Source: Valencia hispanica (lineage: Eukaryota; Chordata; Actinopteri; Cyprinodontiformes; Valenciidae). Taken from it: DNA of 64,000 bases. The position numbers and the translations under genes were made by a program. The notes below the pieces were generated by a model. That model made no database searches. It worked only from the letters and a program-made list of their open reading frames with translations, and was not told the DNA's origin. Below, one piece after another: positions 23,531 through 35,614 of the stretch. The stretch lies in the NCBI GenBank assembly GCA_963556495.2, contig OY747702.1, positions 8,895,193 to 8,959,192 of the forward strand, written 5' to 3'. The stretch's first letter is position 1, and each line of letters begins with the position of its first letter.

Positions 23531-25690
23531 TTGTTACTTTGTGCCTCTGGTGATAACCTCAGAACAACATCCATGCTATCATTTAACCGGCAAAGTTTGC
23601 TTTTCTCCAACTTGATTAAACTTACTTACAATAGGTGTCCAATGCCATATCCTGCAGATTCCAATTTGCCAACATGTTGTATTTCAGTATATGCGTCAAT
23701 TTACTAAACCCCTCCACAAACAAACCAAACAGTAAACCTCATCATTTAAAGGCATCTTTCTTACTGACAAGCTTTGTTGACTTTGGCCAAATAACAGTTG
23801 CCTATGAATCAAAAACCTCAAACCTCTTGCCCAGCAGATGTGGGCTTATTATTTAGCAATATTTAGATGCTTCATAAAACTAATAAACAGGGAAGCACAC
23901 CAATTCCTCCCTGGGAGCAAATCCATCATGTTTTATTATAAAGTGTAGAACAGGTTGATCTTTGTCCAAAAGGTTCCCATTGAACTGCAATTTCTATTGA
24001 TTTACAACTCAATCATGATCAACAAAATTAGGCATTTTTGACAAAAAAGGGGAAAACACATTGAATATCAAAGTGAAAACTGATTGAGTGAAAGACAATT
24101 AAATAAAAATTGGAAATATAAAATGAAAGACTGCATATATATTCACCCCCTTCAAGTCAGTATCAGTAGATGCACCTTCCCAGCATGGAGTCTGTGTGGA
24201 TAGGTCTGTCAGGCTGCATATCTGGAGGCTGCAGTTTTCCTCCATTCTTCCTGCTGAACTAGCCAAGCTCTATCAGGTTGTGTGGGGATCCAGCTACAAA
24301 TACTCTTTTGAATTGATGTCTAGGCTTTTTTTTTTTTTTTTACGTTCCTGTCTGGCAGTGTGGCACTCAGAATTGGTGTCTGAGTACCAAGTAGAGGCCC
24401 AACAGATTTATTTTCACAAGTGGAGCATTACGGCTTTTGCTATAGTACTCCGCTTGATATATAAATGCAAGAAATCTTTATTAGAAATTGCTGTTGTTTT
24501 TTTCTGGTATTATGGACACGGAGACGGAAAATAAAGGAGAACAAAGAGAAAATGAAGAGAGGTAGGTAAAAAAGTTAAGAGGGAGAGAGCAAGTTCAAGA
24601 TATAAGAGAGGAAGAGGAATAAAGACAACACAAGAAAACATCCTAGTCTGCTTCTACAAATGCAGGACGGCAGAGAGAGGGAAAAAAGACAATGATAGAA
24701 AAAACAACACTGTGAACTGAGAACTACGCAACCACAACCCACAAATAGATATATAAATACAACAACAGCATCACTGAAAAGCTCATGGTACAGATTATTA
24801 CAAGATCTAGTTGTGGTAGCCTCAGCCCAAGAATGCATCTGTAAACACCTGAATGCCCACACCTGTGTATGTGTATGAGCATGCTGGTGCATATAAGGTT
24901 TCTCCATGAGTGTTCAATAGTTGGTGTGAGGAGCCATCAATCTTACTCCCAAGAATCGATGCAGACATGAAGGAGATCGGAGCCATAGCCATCCAAAGGA
25001 CCCCCAGAGTACAGGAGCCGCAGGCAGACCAACAGAGCAGCAGAGGAGAGCAACATCCAGAAGCTACAATGCAGGAGCCCCGGGGCGGATCCAGCCTTTG
25101 ACCTGGAGACCCAAGGACGGCCCAACCCCCAGCAGGGACCCGACCAGGGATCATCCAACTGGAGTTTGCCGCCAGGCCTCGGGGCCTATGGCCAGCCGAT
25201 GGCCAATTTGACGCCACCCCAGGACAATCTCCACAGCTGACAGCTGGGTTTTGACTGGGTTTATACAGGAAACTTGGGCATTTTTATGACTATTGAACTC
25301 CACATTTCATGAAAACATCACACACCAAGTAGTTAGACAGAGGGAAAATAGTAATGAAAAATATTCTCCATTTATTTCCCCCAAAAATAGTTAACAGAAA
25401 TCCACCCGAAACCAAATATCTAAAACAATCTGAAAAAGGGCCCAAAGAAAATGTCCATGAAGACAAACCTAACTAAGGATAAACAAAAAACTGACCTCTC
25501 ACAATAAACACACAGGGGAATTTATACACAAAGGCTAGCCTACAAGAAATAAGGAAGAGAGGCGGAGTAAAACTAAGACAAACGATGAATAAACCTAGGG
25601 AACTAATTTAAGTCAACAAATAGCTACAACACAAATGTCAAAACTAAAACATTTTAACACAAAAATGTATATTATCATTAGAGTTTTAGG
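23531..25690. other. no gene recognised; one GC-rich patch
   Basis: Mostly AT-rich DNA, with a purine-rich stretch at 24520-24700. The GC-rich 24950-25215 segment gives long overlapping frames on both strands with no family features. No intron or repeat ends could be placed. Confidence 0.3.
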
Positions 25691-25694
25691 CTAT

Positions 25695-25925
25695 GTACAC
25701 ACAGTGTTTTTTAAAACTGGATATCCTCACCACTTAATTTCTTTTGTTTGTTGTTTTAAAAAGCATTCACACCTAAATAAGTGTGCATAAGTGCATCGTT
25801 AAGCACTTCATACACATGCCAAACTGTAGGGGGCAGTAGTCCCCCAAATCCCATTCATTCAGCATACCCTTCTACTTTCTAACTTCTACAGAGCAGTAAT
25901 TGAGCTTGTAAAAACAAGCAAGCAA
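25695..25925 (+). repeat. dispersed repeat 'X' (copy 1)
   Basis: Shares an ordered series of words (CACACCTAA, ACATGCCAAAC, TGTAGGG, GCAGTAGTCCCCC, AGTAATTGAGCTTGTAAA) with 50985-51205 in the same orientation. Diverged but clearly related; family not identified. Confidence 0.55.
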
Positions 25926-26201
25926 AAGGAGGGATGATCAAACACTACTCAAACAATACAGTCTGAAGAACATCATGACAGTTTTATTTGCATTTTGATT
26001 TTGAGATTTTATTGTTACCACAAACGTATATTCATCCAACATTCAGCAAAGTCATATAAAACAATTACCAATGTGAATATGCCTTTTCAAGGTGACCATC
26101 CGCAAGTGTCCCACTTCATAGTAGGTCGCCCAGCCCTCTCATAGATACAACCATATCTTCTGTTGTTTGTAGTTGAAGAGCTCTATAGTGCTCTCTGTAT
26201 C

Positions 26202-26707
26202 TGTTGTGATCCCCGGGTGTTTGTGTTTTGTTAGTAGTTTTCATTATTTAGTTCTATTATCGTGTTTAGTTATTCTTTGTTTCTACTAGTTATTTCTGTA
26301 CTTTCTGGTTTCCCCGTAGTCTTGTCTTAGTTTCTTAAGATCCTTCTAGTTTCCCAGTTTTCTGTCTCCCAGCCATTTCACCTCCTGTCCCAGCTAATCA
26401 CTTCCACCTGCTCACTCCCCCTCAGCTGCAACCGCTTCCCTTAATTGGTCCTGCTCCTTCTCTGCTTCACTCTTCACTCTCCTCCCTCAGTATAAATACG
26501 GTCCTCTTTCAGTCACAACTCGCTGGTTCGTCCGTCTTTCTTCCCCGCCTGATTCCTGCCTTCCTTGTTGCCCGTCTGGTTCCTGTGTTTCCCTGTTGCT
26601 GCCTGTACCCTCCCGAGTTTCTGTAAGTTCCGTGTGGTTTTTCATTAAATCCTTTTTGTTTTCAACTCTGCTGCTTTTGGGTCCAGTTTAAACCTCAAAA
26701 CATGACA
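26202..26707 (+). mobile_element. solo LTR of a retrotransposon
   Basis: The 506-bp unit starts TGTTGTGATCC, ends CAAAACATGACA, and is flanked by a perfect GTATC duplication (26197-26201 and 26708-26712). A TATA box (AGTATAAATACGG, near 26490) and a CATTAAAT polyadenylation-like signal 3' of it give U3-R-U5 order on the plus strand. The internal genes were lost by LTR-LTR recombination. Confidence 0.88.
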
Positions 26708-26995
26708 GTATCATGAATTAGTCTTTTCAGAATGAGGACAGTCTCTTTTTTTAATAATGCACAAATGTTGAATTTCACAGAAATCTGGTAGACCACCAAA
26801 CAATCCATGCACAACAATCATCCCCTTTTTGTAATAAATGTTGTTCACAAAACCACTAGTAGCCAAGTTAACAGCAGTCACGACTGGATATTTGTTAGAG
26901 ATATTTTTCATAACATTGTCTTTAAGGACATCCAACGGCACTTCTGTCACGTGAGTAACATCTGCAGTATTTTTATCATCAGGACAAAGCATTCT

Positions 26996-28314
26996 ACAGT
27001 TGTGGCCAAAAGTTTTGAGAATGACACAAATATTAGTTTTCACAAAGTTTGCTGCAAAACTATTTGTAGATCATTTTCAGTTGTTTCTGTGATGTACTGA
27101 AATATAATTACAAGCACTTCATACTTTTCAAAGGCTATTATTGACAATTACATGACATTTATGCAAAGAGTCAGTATTTGCAGTGTTGCATCTTTTTCAG
27201 GACCTCTGCAATTCGACTGGGCATGCTCTTAATCAACTTCTGGGCCAAATCCTGACTGATAGCAACCCATTCTTTCATAATCACTTCTTGGAGTATTAGT
27301 GGGTTTTTGTTTGTCCACCCGCCTCTTGAGGACTGACCACAAGTTCTCAATGGGATTAAGATCTGGGGAGTTTCCAGGCCATGGACCAAAAATGTCAACG
27401 TTTTGGTCCCCGAGCCACTTATCACTTTTGCCTTATGGCACGGTGCTCCATCGTACTGGAAAATGCATTGTTCTTCACCAAACTGTTGTTGGATTGTTGG
27501 AAGAAGTTGCTGTTGGAGGGTGTTTTGGTACCTTTCTTTATTCATGGCTGTGTTTTTGGGCAAAATTGTAAGTGAGCCCACTCCCTTGGATGAAAAGCCC
27601 ACACATGAATGGTCTCAGGATGCTTTACTGTTGGCATGACACAGGACTGATGGTAGCGCTCACCTTTTCTTCTCCAGACAAGCCTTTTTCCAGATGCTCC
27701 AAACAATCGGAAAGAAGCTTCATCGGAGAATATGATTTTGCCCCAGTCCTCAGCAGTCCATTCATCATACTTTCTGCAGAAGATCAATCTGACCCTGATG
27801 TTTTTTTTGAGAGAAGTGGCTTCTTTGCTGCTCTTCTTGACACCAGGCCATCTTCCAAAAGTCTTGGCCTCACTGTGCGTGCAGATGCGCTCACACCTGC
27901 CTGCTGCCATTCCTGAGCAAGCTCTGCACTGGTGGCACTCCGATCCCGCAGCTGAATCCTCTTCAGGAGACGATCCTGGTGCTTGCTGGACTTTCTTGGA
28001 CGCCCTAAAGCCTTCTTAACAAGAATTGAACCTCTTTCCTTGAAGTTCTTGATAATCCTATAAATTGTTGATTTAGGTGCAATTTTAGTAGCCACAATAT
28101 CCTTGCCTGTGAAGCAACGCAATGATGGCTGCACGCGTTTCTTTGCAGGTCACCATGGTTAACAATGGAAGAACAATGATTTCAAGCATCACCCTCCTTT
28201 TAACATGTCAAGTCTGGCATTCTAACCCAATCAGCCTGACATAATGATCTCCAGCCTTGTGCTCATCAACATTCTCACCTGAGTTAAAAAACTTAAGCAG
28301 CAACTTTTCCAATT
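26996..28314 (-). pseudogene. Tc1-like transposase pseudogene with one terminal repeat
   Basis: Three overlapping minus-strand frames give an almost complete Tc1 transposase. The N-terminal paired-like DNA-binding part contains KSTIYRIIKNFKERGS and the GRPRKSS hook. The catalytic part holds IIFSDEASFRLFG (first Asp) and [14 protein letters not shown] (second Asp). The third-acid region is scrambled by a frameshift after LETPQ. The terminal repeat TTGTGGCCAAAAGTTTTGAG is present at 26999; the opposite end is cut by retroposon R. At least two frameshifts mean that it is not functional. Confidence 0.85.
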
Positions 28315-28672
28315 TCAATTAAATTCAGTTTATTTATATAGCGCCAAGTCACAACAGATGTCATCTCAAGGCACTTAACAAGAAGTCATTTCAATACATT
28401 TATACAAACATTCCAATCAGTTAAAAAGTTTCCTATTTAAAGAATCCCAGCAGATTGCGTCAGTCATTGGCGTGAGGTTGGGCCCTGTTGATGCAGACTT
28501 TCCAACCACAGCAATCCTTCAGCAATCCCTCATACTGACCAAGCATGTAGCAATGGTGGAGAGGAAAAACTCCCCTTTAACAGGAAGAAACCTCCAACAG
28601 AACTAGGCTCAGTAGGAGCGGCCATCTGCCACGACCGTCTGGGGGTTTGATAAGACAAGCAGAAACACAGAA
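28315..28672 (-). mobile_element. non-autonomous retroposon 'R' (copy 2)
   Basis: Reverse-complement counterpart of 22738-23098, nearly full length, with its (TTCAA)n-type tail abutting the 5' side of the Tc1 remnant. The shared segments include CCTCCAACAGAACTAGGCTC and CATGTAGCAATGGTGGAG in reversed order. Confidence 0.75.
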
Positions 28673-28748
28673 GGAACAGAAGATCTGATTTAAGAGAACT
28701 TTCTATGTTACAGAAAGTAAAAAGTTGATAACAGGACACAGTGGATGT

Positions 28749-29514
28749 TCAGTTACTGGGAGGATCATCCCAGTCGATGCCCCCAATATTTCCAATATTT
28801 ACATAATTTTCAAAACAGTTGGCCACGACTGTATATGCATTCATTAACTGATGTTTACGAGCTAAAGAACCAGCTACAATTCTGAAGTTTTTGGTGTTCC
28901 CAACAGCCTGTTTGAAGAAATTGTGCTTAGCGTCGAATCTCATCGTCCATAACGAGACAGGAGGACCAAAACATTTGATAATTTCTGCATAGTGCTCAAT
29001 AAAGTGGTGTTTAGGCATCAGTTTTTAATTAGGAAATAGTTGTTGGGAACGCTTTCGATGCGACCTTACACTCCAAATATGCAACAGATTGTAGACTATG
29101 AACAGGAGCTACTACAAACCCGACAAGATCTTTTAAGTCTAAAATAACCAGCCAAGCTGGTTCATCAGCAGGGAAATTTGGTCCAATGATAAAAGGAAGC
29201 AAGCGAATAAGACACCAGTTTTTGTGTGCATTACCTCCAAGAGAACACCCTTTCTTACTTACAGCTTTTGATAACACAGTGGCACGGTTAGGTTTATCTC
29301 CTTCCTTGTTAGGAAAAGCACGAATATGATCGTTCAGTTGTTTGAGAGTGAAATACTTTTTTGACACGAGAATGTCAATACACTGTGCCAACTCAAAAGG
29401 AACTATTACTTCAAAGAAATCGTGGACAATGTCGGGTGGGTAACCAGTAACAACATTAAAATGCAAGAGGTTATCCGATAACACACAGGATGTTCGTACA
29501 CCTAAACAGTTCAC
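28749..29514 (-). pseudogene. fragment of a transposase-like protein (CACTA/KDZ-like?)
   Basis: Two adjacent minus-strand frames form parts of one protein. The first contains GYPPDIVHDFFEVIVPFELAQ, reminiscent of the D-x-x-H-D catalytic neighbourhood of CACTA-like and related transposases, and later FIIGPNFPADEPAWLVILDL. The second contains PKHHFIEHYAEIIKCFGPPV and WTMRFDAKHNFFKQ. They are separated by a frame change and small deletion near 29025. Similar proteins are frequent as uncharacterised entries in fish genomes (from memory). Upstream exons were not found. Confidence 0.5.
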
Positions 29515-30654
29515 ACTTTGTTCTTGAGCAGTCTTTATATGAAGCTGATGATTTTCCTTCTTCGTTCTTTATTCAAATGCTCCTGTCTTTACCTCATGCT
29601 TATTGATATCAGAAAGGTGGGTTGTACAGTGTGGAAAAGATTTTAATTACATGCATAAGGTTGTTTCTTCTGTCATCACAAGAATGGTAGTGCTTATAGA
29701 ATAAGGAACTGTCTCAGCAGGAGGCGTGACCTCCTCTCCAGGTCAAGGGGTGAAACGAACACAATGACTGCTTAGTGTGGCAATATTTTTTGTTATATAT
29801 AGATGTGAATGGGGGAACTGGTTTAGGTCGGTTGTAAAGGGGGAATACCAACATCATAAAGAGAGGGCATGTGAGATATAAAGACGGTTGATACAGTCCA
29901 GTTAGTTTTATTACCCCACCAGCCAGTTGCGAGAGACAGCTTGTATGAAGGGATTTGTTCCCCCCTCATAAACCAGTATCTCATGACATCCTCCTGAGCC
30001 TAAATTACCCCTCCTGTTTTTGGCAGTTTACCTGTAGGGTTACTGAGCTGTAAATGTCCATTCCAGAGAACATCCATAAATTAAGTTTCTTTCACAAGTT
30101 AAACATACCTGTAACTGTTTATTGTCCTCCATAAATCACTTATCTGCTTGTGGCCATTTAAAAGGAAACAGCCAATCACATCTGTTTATTGTAATTACAA
30201 AGAGGGATTGTCCGTCCTCTATAGGACTGTAACTGGTAGAAGAATTTCTAAATAAAAGGCATGGAAAAACAGAAAAGAACTTGAATATAAGCGCGGTACT
30301 TGATACACCGCTTATATTGCTGGTAATTGCCAAACTGAAAACTCGAGTCTTTTGTGAATTATTTCTGTTGTGTTTACAGGGGATGCAGTATTAAAGAACC
30401 AGGAAGAGCAGTGGGAGGGGTTAGAGTCCCCCAGTAGAGTTAAAGTCTCTCTGTTAAGGTTTGAAATATTTCCTGCTCATTAACAGAAATGACAAAAATA
30501 ACTAGAAAAAGTTGAATTTCTTGCAAAAAGGCAGTGTGAATGCCGTAAGCTGAATTTAGTTGCAGAAAATGGCTGAAGTATTTGAAGTCAACAGTAGAAG
30601 ACTTGCTGAAGTGAAATAAACAGAATCAGCAGAAAAAAGAAAAGTAGTCTGCCA
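29515..30654. other. no gene recognised
   Basis: AT-rich DNA between the transposase-like fragment and the minisatellite. No frame with family features and no repeat ends were identified. Confidence 0.3.
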
Positions 30655-31735
30655 ACCCTACCACATAGAAAAAATGTCGCAATTAGCTAAAATGCCAGTG
30701 TTACCTAAAATCAGCTAAATTCCAAATATTACCCAAAACGCTAGTAGTAGCATGTTAGGAAACACTAACACGTAGGTAAAAAAAAACTCAATCTATTCAG
30801 TAAATTAACAACAAGCTACAACACCAATATTACTGAAAATTAGCTAAAATGCTATTGTTAAATAAAAAGAAGCATGTTGGCAAACACAGACATGTTGGTT
30901 AAAAAAAAAACTTAATCTATCCAGTAAATTAACAAGCTATAACAGCATTTTAGCTAATTTTCAGTAACATTGATATTGTTAAATAAAATGCTAGTGGAAG
31001 TATGTTGACAAACACAAAGATGTTGGTAAATACTAATTCACTCCATTCAGTATATTACAAATTAGCTAAAATGGAAATGTTAGCCAAAATTAGCTGAAAT
31101 ACTAATGTTAGCTAAAATGCTAGTGGTGTCATGCTGGAAAACAAACATGTTGTTTAACGATAATTCAATCCATTCAGTATGTAAAACATTAGCTAAATTT
31201 GGAATGTTAGCTAAAATTAGCTGAAATGCTAGTTTTAACTAAAATGCTAGTGAAAGCATGTTGGCAAAAACAAGTATGTTGGTCAACAATAATTTAATCC
31301 ATTCTGTATGTGAAAAATGAGCTAAAATGGAAATGTTAGCAAAGATGAGCTAAAATGCTAATGTTAGCTAAAATGCTTGTGGTAGTATGTTGGCAAACAC
31401 TAACATGGCGCTAAACATTGACATAATCCCTTTAGCAAGGTAACCTTTGCTGTTAAATCAAAATTAGCTTAAATTTTGATACTAACTGAAATACTAGTGT
31501 TTGCTTAAATGCTAGTGGTAGCATGTTGGCAAACACTATCATGTTCGTTACCATGAACTTTAATCCTTTAAGTATGTTAAAATCTTCCTAAAATGCAAAT
31601 ATTAGCGAACATTAGCTAAAATGCTAATGTTAGCTTAAATGCTAATTTTATCCTAAATGCTAGCCATAGCATGTTGGTAAACACCAGTATGTTGGTTAAC
31701 AGTATCTTAATCCATTCATTGTTAATTTTAGCTGT
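30655..31735 (+). repeat. degenerate minisatellite (TTAGCTAAAATGCTA type)
   Basis: About nine imperfect tandem copies of a roughly 115-bp unit made of TTAGCTAAAATGCTAATG, GTGGTAGCATGTTGGCAAAC and AACTTAATCCATTCAGTATG words. Copies diverge by many substitutions, so the array is old. Confidence 0.8.
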
Positions 31736-31739
31736 TAAG

Positions 31740-31855
31740 TCTTCTGTGCTCCAAATGTTCCAATTCTGTGACCCATCAAGTGGCCGTACTGTTCCAGCTT
31801 GGAGAATCTCCGTTTTTGGCGTCCAATCAGGGATCTGGATTGTTTCAACCTCTGC
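31740..31855 (+). repeat. isolated fragment related to the 34.8-kb promoter-like block
   Basis: The segment TGTTCCAATTCTGTGACC...CCAATCAGGGATCTGGATTG follows, in order, the text of 34765-34880 in the left long inverted repeat (TTCCAATTCTGTTGC...CCAATCATATGGCATGGATT). It is a diverged, solitary copy of the CCAAT-box promoter-like part of the large element's terminal repeat. Confidence 0.65.
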
Positions 31856-31888
31856 CCTGACACAAACACATTTACTTTATACGCTATA

Positions 31889-33949
31889 GAGCTAGAATTG
31901 GGACTTTAGTTTTGTACTTGTAACTTTTGGTTTTATACTTGTAACTTACGTCTTGTACTTGTAACTTACGTTTTGTAACTTGCACACATTTTAAAAATTC
32001 AACTTACAAGTTTTAGGTTTCACGTTTCAAGTTACAGATCATTTTTACTATATTTGGCTTGCCTAGAAGAACCACTGAGGGGCTTGCTGATTTTGACCAA
32101 CAAATCATGTTTTTCAATTTTCCATCCAGTCATGGCGAGAGGAGGGTAGGGCTCTGCACCACTCACAACCAAACTTGATTACCTTCACACTCTTTACCAG
32201 TAGGTGGCGGTAATGCGCCTCACTAGTTGTCAACCACCAGTAATGGGGGTATTTCTGATGATGCAAAAAACTCCGTATGCTGTGATGTATACAGTAACAT
32301 CAAGGGATAATAGTCATAATTTTGTAAGTTTAACCCCTCATGATTAAACAGAATGCTATAATCAACTCTTGGCAAGTCCAATGATCCTTTTTAGCGATTT
32401 TGGGGGTATCAAAGATGGTGCAAAGGTATGGTGTGATGTCTACAAATAAATCAAGAAGAAATATATAAAGACCTTTTGAGGCATATTTAACCCTTTATTG
32501 GTAAACAGGATGTTCTAGTCACTTTTTGGCAAGTGAACAATCACAATCCCAAGATTTTCTATCTGGTGAAATGTACTATTTATGCTTTAATCGTGTCACC
32601 TTTAAAAAACAGTCATTTATTGAAAGTATAACACAGTGTAATTGTAAAGCCATAGGAGTTTGCTCGATTTGATCAAGTTCTTTTAAGTGAAAATGTGACA
32701 TGAAGAGTTTCTACAGTAACAAAAAAAAACTATTAACTATAGCTTCATAACTAACTAAATAGAAATAAAAACAATGTAAACAGTATAACACATTATAGGC
32801 TATGACAGAATATTGTCAAAACAAGATGAGATCGATAAAATTGTTGGAAAATCATTTTTTAATTTACATAACTTTTTACTTTAAATTCAATACAGCAGCG
32901 TTATGTTACATTAATTTTGAAATACTATCAAGGCTGAGCATACAGGATTCCAATTCTTACCACAAACCATCAAATGCAAATATTACATTCAGGCTTACAT
33001 ATTGTGACTGTTTAGGATAAACGGCGAACATTTCAACAACTTATGAAATAGAAGTCTCTGGAGAAAATTATAGAAATTAAATGGAGACAAAAATCTGCTA
33101 CAGTAGCTACTTGACGAGGATATTTGTGCTTTTTCAATATCGATAATGTTTGATTTGCCAAATTTTAAGCCGCAATCTATGTGAGTTACATTGAGAAACA
33201 GTTACCTAACCCGTGCGCGCTCCTGCAGTGGCGGATCACTTTATGGCACAACTGTTATCTTGGTCTGAGAGCAGGAAGGACGGCAAAAGGACGTGCGCAC
33301 ACAAACACACACGCAGACACACACGTTTGAGTGTATGAAATCATGAGAATCCGACTATATTAACATAGGTTTTTATATTTAAATTTGTATTATTATGTCT
33401 GTTTGTGCTTGTATGTTTGCACAAAGTACCGCAGCAATATCCTAATGTACTAAACCTCCCCAACATTTGGCAATAAAACCCTTTCTGATTATATTATTCC
33501 TATTATTTTTAGTCAATCATATTTATTTTATCAAAGCAACTAACGTCTTTTGCTTAGTGTTTACTAGCGGTTGACAACTAGTGAGGCGCATTACAGCCAC
33601 CTACTGGTTAAGAGTGTGAAGGTAATAAAGTTTGGTTGTGAGTGGTGCAGAGCCCTACCTTCCTCTCGCCATGACTGGATAGAAATTCGATAAAGATGAT
33701 TTGTTGGTCAAAATCAGCAAGCCACTCATTGGTTCTTCCAGGCAAGCCAAATATGGTAAAAAAATGATCTGTAACTTGAAACTTGTAACTTGAAATCTGT
33801 AACATGAAACTTGTCTTTAGATTTTTTTTAAACGTGTGCAAATTACAAAACATAAGTTACAAGTACAAAATGTAAGTTACAAGTACAGATAAGTTACAAG
33901 TACAAAACCAAAAGTTACAAGTACAAAACTAAAGTCCCAATTCTAGCTC
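31889..33949. mobile_element. 2.06-kb non-autonomous element with ~360-bp terminal inverted repeats
   Basis: The left end GAGCTAGAATTGGGACTTTAG (31889) and right end AAAGTCCCAATTCTAGCTC (to 33949) are inverted copies that extend to about 32247 and 33564 respectively. Within each repeat arm are five or so subrepeats of ACTTGTAACTT followed by a block with AGGTGGCGGTAATGCGCCTC. The interior (32248-33563) is AT-rich with no transposase, and a (CA)n run lies at about 33300. No convincing target duplication is seen, and the superfamily is unknown. Confidence 0.75.
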
Positions 33950-34269
33950 CATAATAATATATAATTTATAATTATTATATTATTATTATTATTATATAAT
34001 ATAATTTATTAATTAATATATTTGTGAGTTCAGCAGTGCCACCTGTTCATTTTCTGCCTGCTCTGGGCACAACATGAAGGTTGACAACTAATCGCCAGTT
34101 CATGAAGTTCAGTCTCTGTCCAAAACACACCAATCACAGTTGTTTGGTTTCTCAAATTTCCTACAGTTTTAATGGTTATTAATTTAAACAGTTTCAACAC
34201 TACATTTGTTTTATTAATATTACAGATACCATGGGGGTTACTGGACAGTCTGTCCCCCCACATTTACCC

Positions 34270-34418
34270 GTGCAGCAGCCAGGACTCGAACCCGCAAACT
34301 CACGCACACAACAACGAACAAAAAGGGAAGAGGACGTTGTCCCGCCCCGTTCTACAAAGAAGGCAGCGCTCCGCTTGTGGCACCATACCAATCTTCTCTG
34401 TGTTGTTCCGATTTCAGT
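34270..34418 (-). ncRNA. U6-tRNA-like chimera (left inverted repeat)
   Basis: Reverse-strand counterpart of 56025-56173 with only a few substitutions, including the A-box-like and B-box-like segments. Its presence in both inverted repeats shows that the chimera predates their separation. Confidence 0.55.
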
Positions 34419-34699
34419 GCGTGTTCTACAGTACTAAAAACTACTAAGGTAATCCTGACACCTACACCTGACACCACCTTTCATCTCATATCGGGTTCAC
34501 TCACGGTGCTCATGTTATTTCCTACAAATTGTGTTACAGAACAAAAACCACCGAGAATATGGGCGTTTCGAATGTACACAGATGCATGATGGGAAATGAA
34601 CGCAGCTTGGCTGGCAGAAGACACAAAATAACGGCAGCCAATGTAACCTACAAACTCCGTTAAGAATAGTTGATTTTTGTTTTAAATGCTTTTAAAAAA

Positions 34700-34770
34700 A
34701 TGAAAATGAGGAACGCTTCACGAATTTGCGTGTCATCCTTGCGCCTCCTGGATAACCTTCTTCTCTGTTC
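34700..34770 (-). pseudogene. degenerate U6 copy (left inverted repeat)
   Basis: On the minus strand TTGGAACAGAGAAGAAGGTT is followed by GGCGCAAGGATGACACGC and AAATTCGTGAAGCGTTCC. The 5' stem and the segment GATAC...TAGCATGGCCCC are lost. Same class as 57278-57349. Confidence 0.75.
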
Positions 34771-34779
34771 CAATGTTCC

Positions 34780-34950
34780 AATTCTGTTGCAACTTGTGAC
34801 CAATCAGATGGCCAGGATTGTTCCAATTTCGAGAAGCAGACTTTTAGACCGTCCAATCATATGGCATGGATTGTTCCAACTTTGCAGCTAACCCCTCCCT
34901 CGGTGCGAGCTCGCATTTCGCTGTGAACGACCACGAAAGTACACGTAAGT
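34780..34950 (+). promoter_or_regulatory. promoter-like block and 5' non-coding exon inside the left inverted repeat
   Basis: CCAAT boxes occur at 34800-34804 and 34853-34857, followed 90 bp later by GACCACGAAAGTACAC and the consensus splice donor GTAAGTGCC (from 34945). The first coding exon of the putative transposase starts 670 bp downstream right after an acceptor (TTTAG/ATGG), so this is the natural promoter and leader exon. The mirror copy in the right repeat points inward on the minus strand. Transcription start inferred only. Confidence 0.5.
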
Positions 34951-35614
34951 GCCGTTTTTACTTTTTTGTTCTTAAAGTTTAAATTGGTAATACGTTTAAA
35001 AACGTGTGCGGGCTTGTTACTGGTGATTAAAAACAAAAAAATTATTTTTCCTGCACGTAACGTCACGTCGATACACCGTTTAGCTAGCATGAGATTGCTA
35101 CTTTCCGCCACTATCAACGTGACATATACATGTTATATGACACAATTTTTTTTATGTACATAATTTATTTGTTTTAAGAGCTACATCTAAGTGTTAATTC
35201 AGCTATTGTAGCGTTACGTTACGTGATGGATCGGGATTGATACGTGTGAGGGTGTGTGTGAGGTTGAGGGTGTGTGTGTGAGGGTGTGTGTTTGGACCCG
35301 GACACACTAATTGTTATATTTACTTTAATAAAAGAAATGGCCTAGGACTGAGTTTCAAATTAACGTTTGACTTGAAAAGCTGTTTGTTTTTTGTGTGTGA
35401 TATTGTTTAATCTGCTGTTCTTGATTAAATAAACTAATGATAACATTAATTATCAATGAGCGGACCTGTCACTGATCAGAAGTTGCTTAGGTTATGTGTG
35501 AACATGTGATCAAATCATGCAAGTAAATCTTGTTTGAAAATGTTGCACAATCACATCAATGTGACCTCCTCCTGTCCCTGCAGCTCCTCATTGTCTTTTT
35601 CCTCCTTAATTTAG

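Larger units (their letters stand above)
34047..35448 (-). repeat. left 1.4-kb inverted repeat of the large composite element
   Basis: This block is an inverted, near-identical copy of 54979-56399: conceptual peptides from matching frames differ at about 3 of 91 positions, consistent with only a few per cent DNA divergence. It contains, reading on the plus strand, a reversed U6-tRNA-like chimera (34270-34418), a reversed SPH-like site (GATGCATGATGGGAAATG, ~34580), reversed U6 3' sequence (34700-34770), two CCAAT boxes, a short exon-like segment with a GTAAGT donor at 34945, and a (GT)n-rich tract. Similarity stops abruptly at both edges. Confidence 0.85.

Noticed and set aside
24822..25217. 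131-residue minus-strand frame in a GC-rich patch
   Set aside because: Equally open frames on the opposite strand and low-complexity composition suggest chance openness.
34172..34447. Recurring 91-residue and 68-residue frames in both inverted repeats and every array unit
   Set aside because: They run antisense or out of frame across the U6-tRNA-like chimera and its flank; conservation is explained by recent duplication of non-coding DNA, and no codon bias or family feature is seen.
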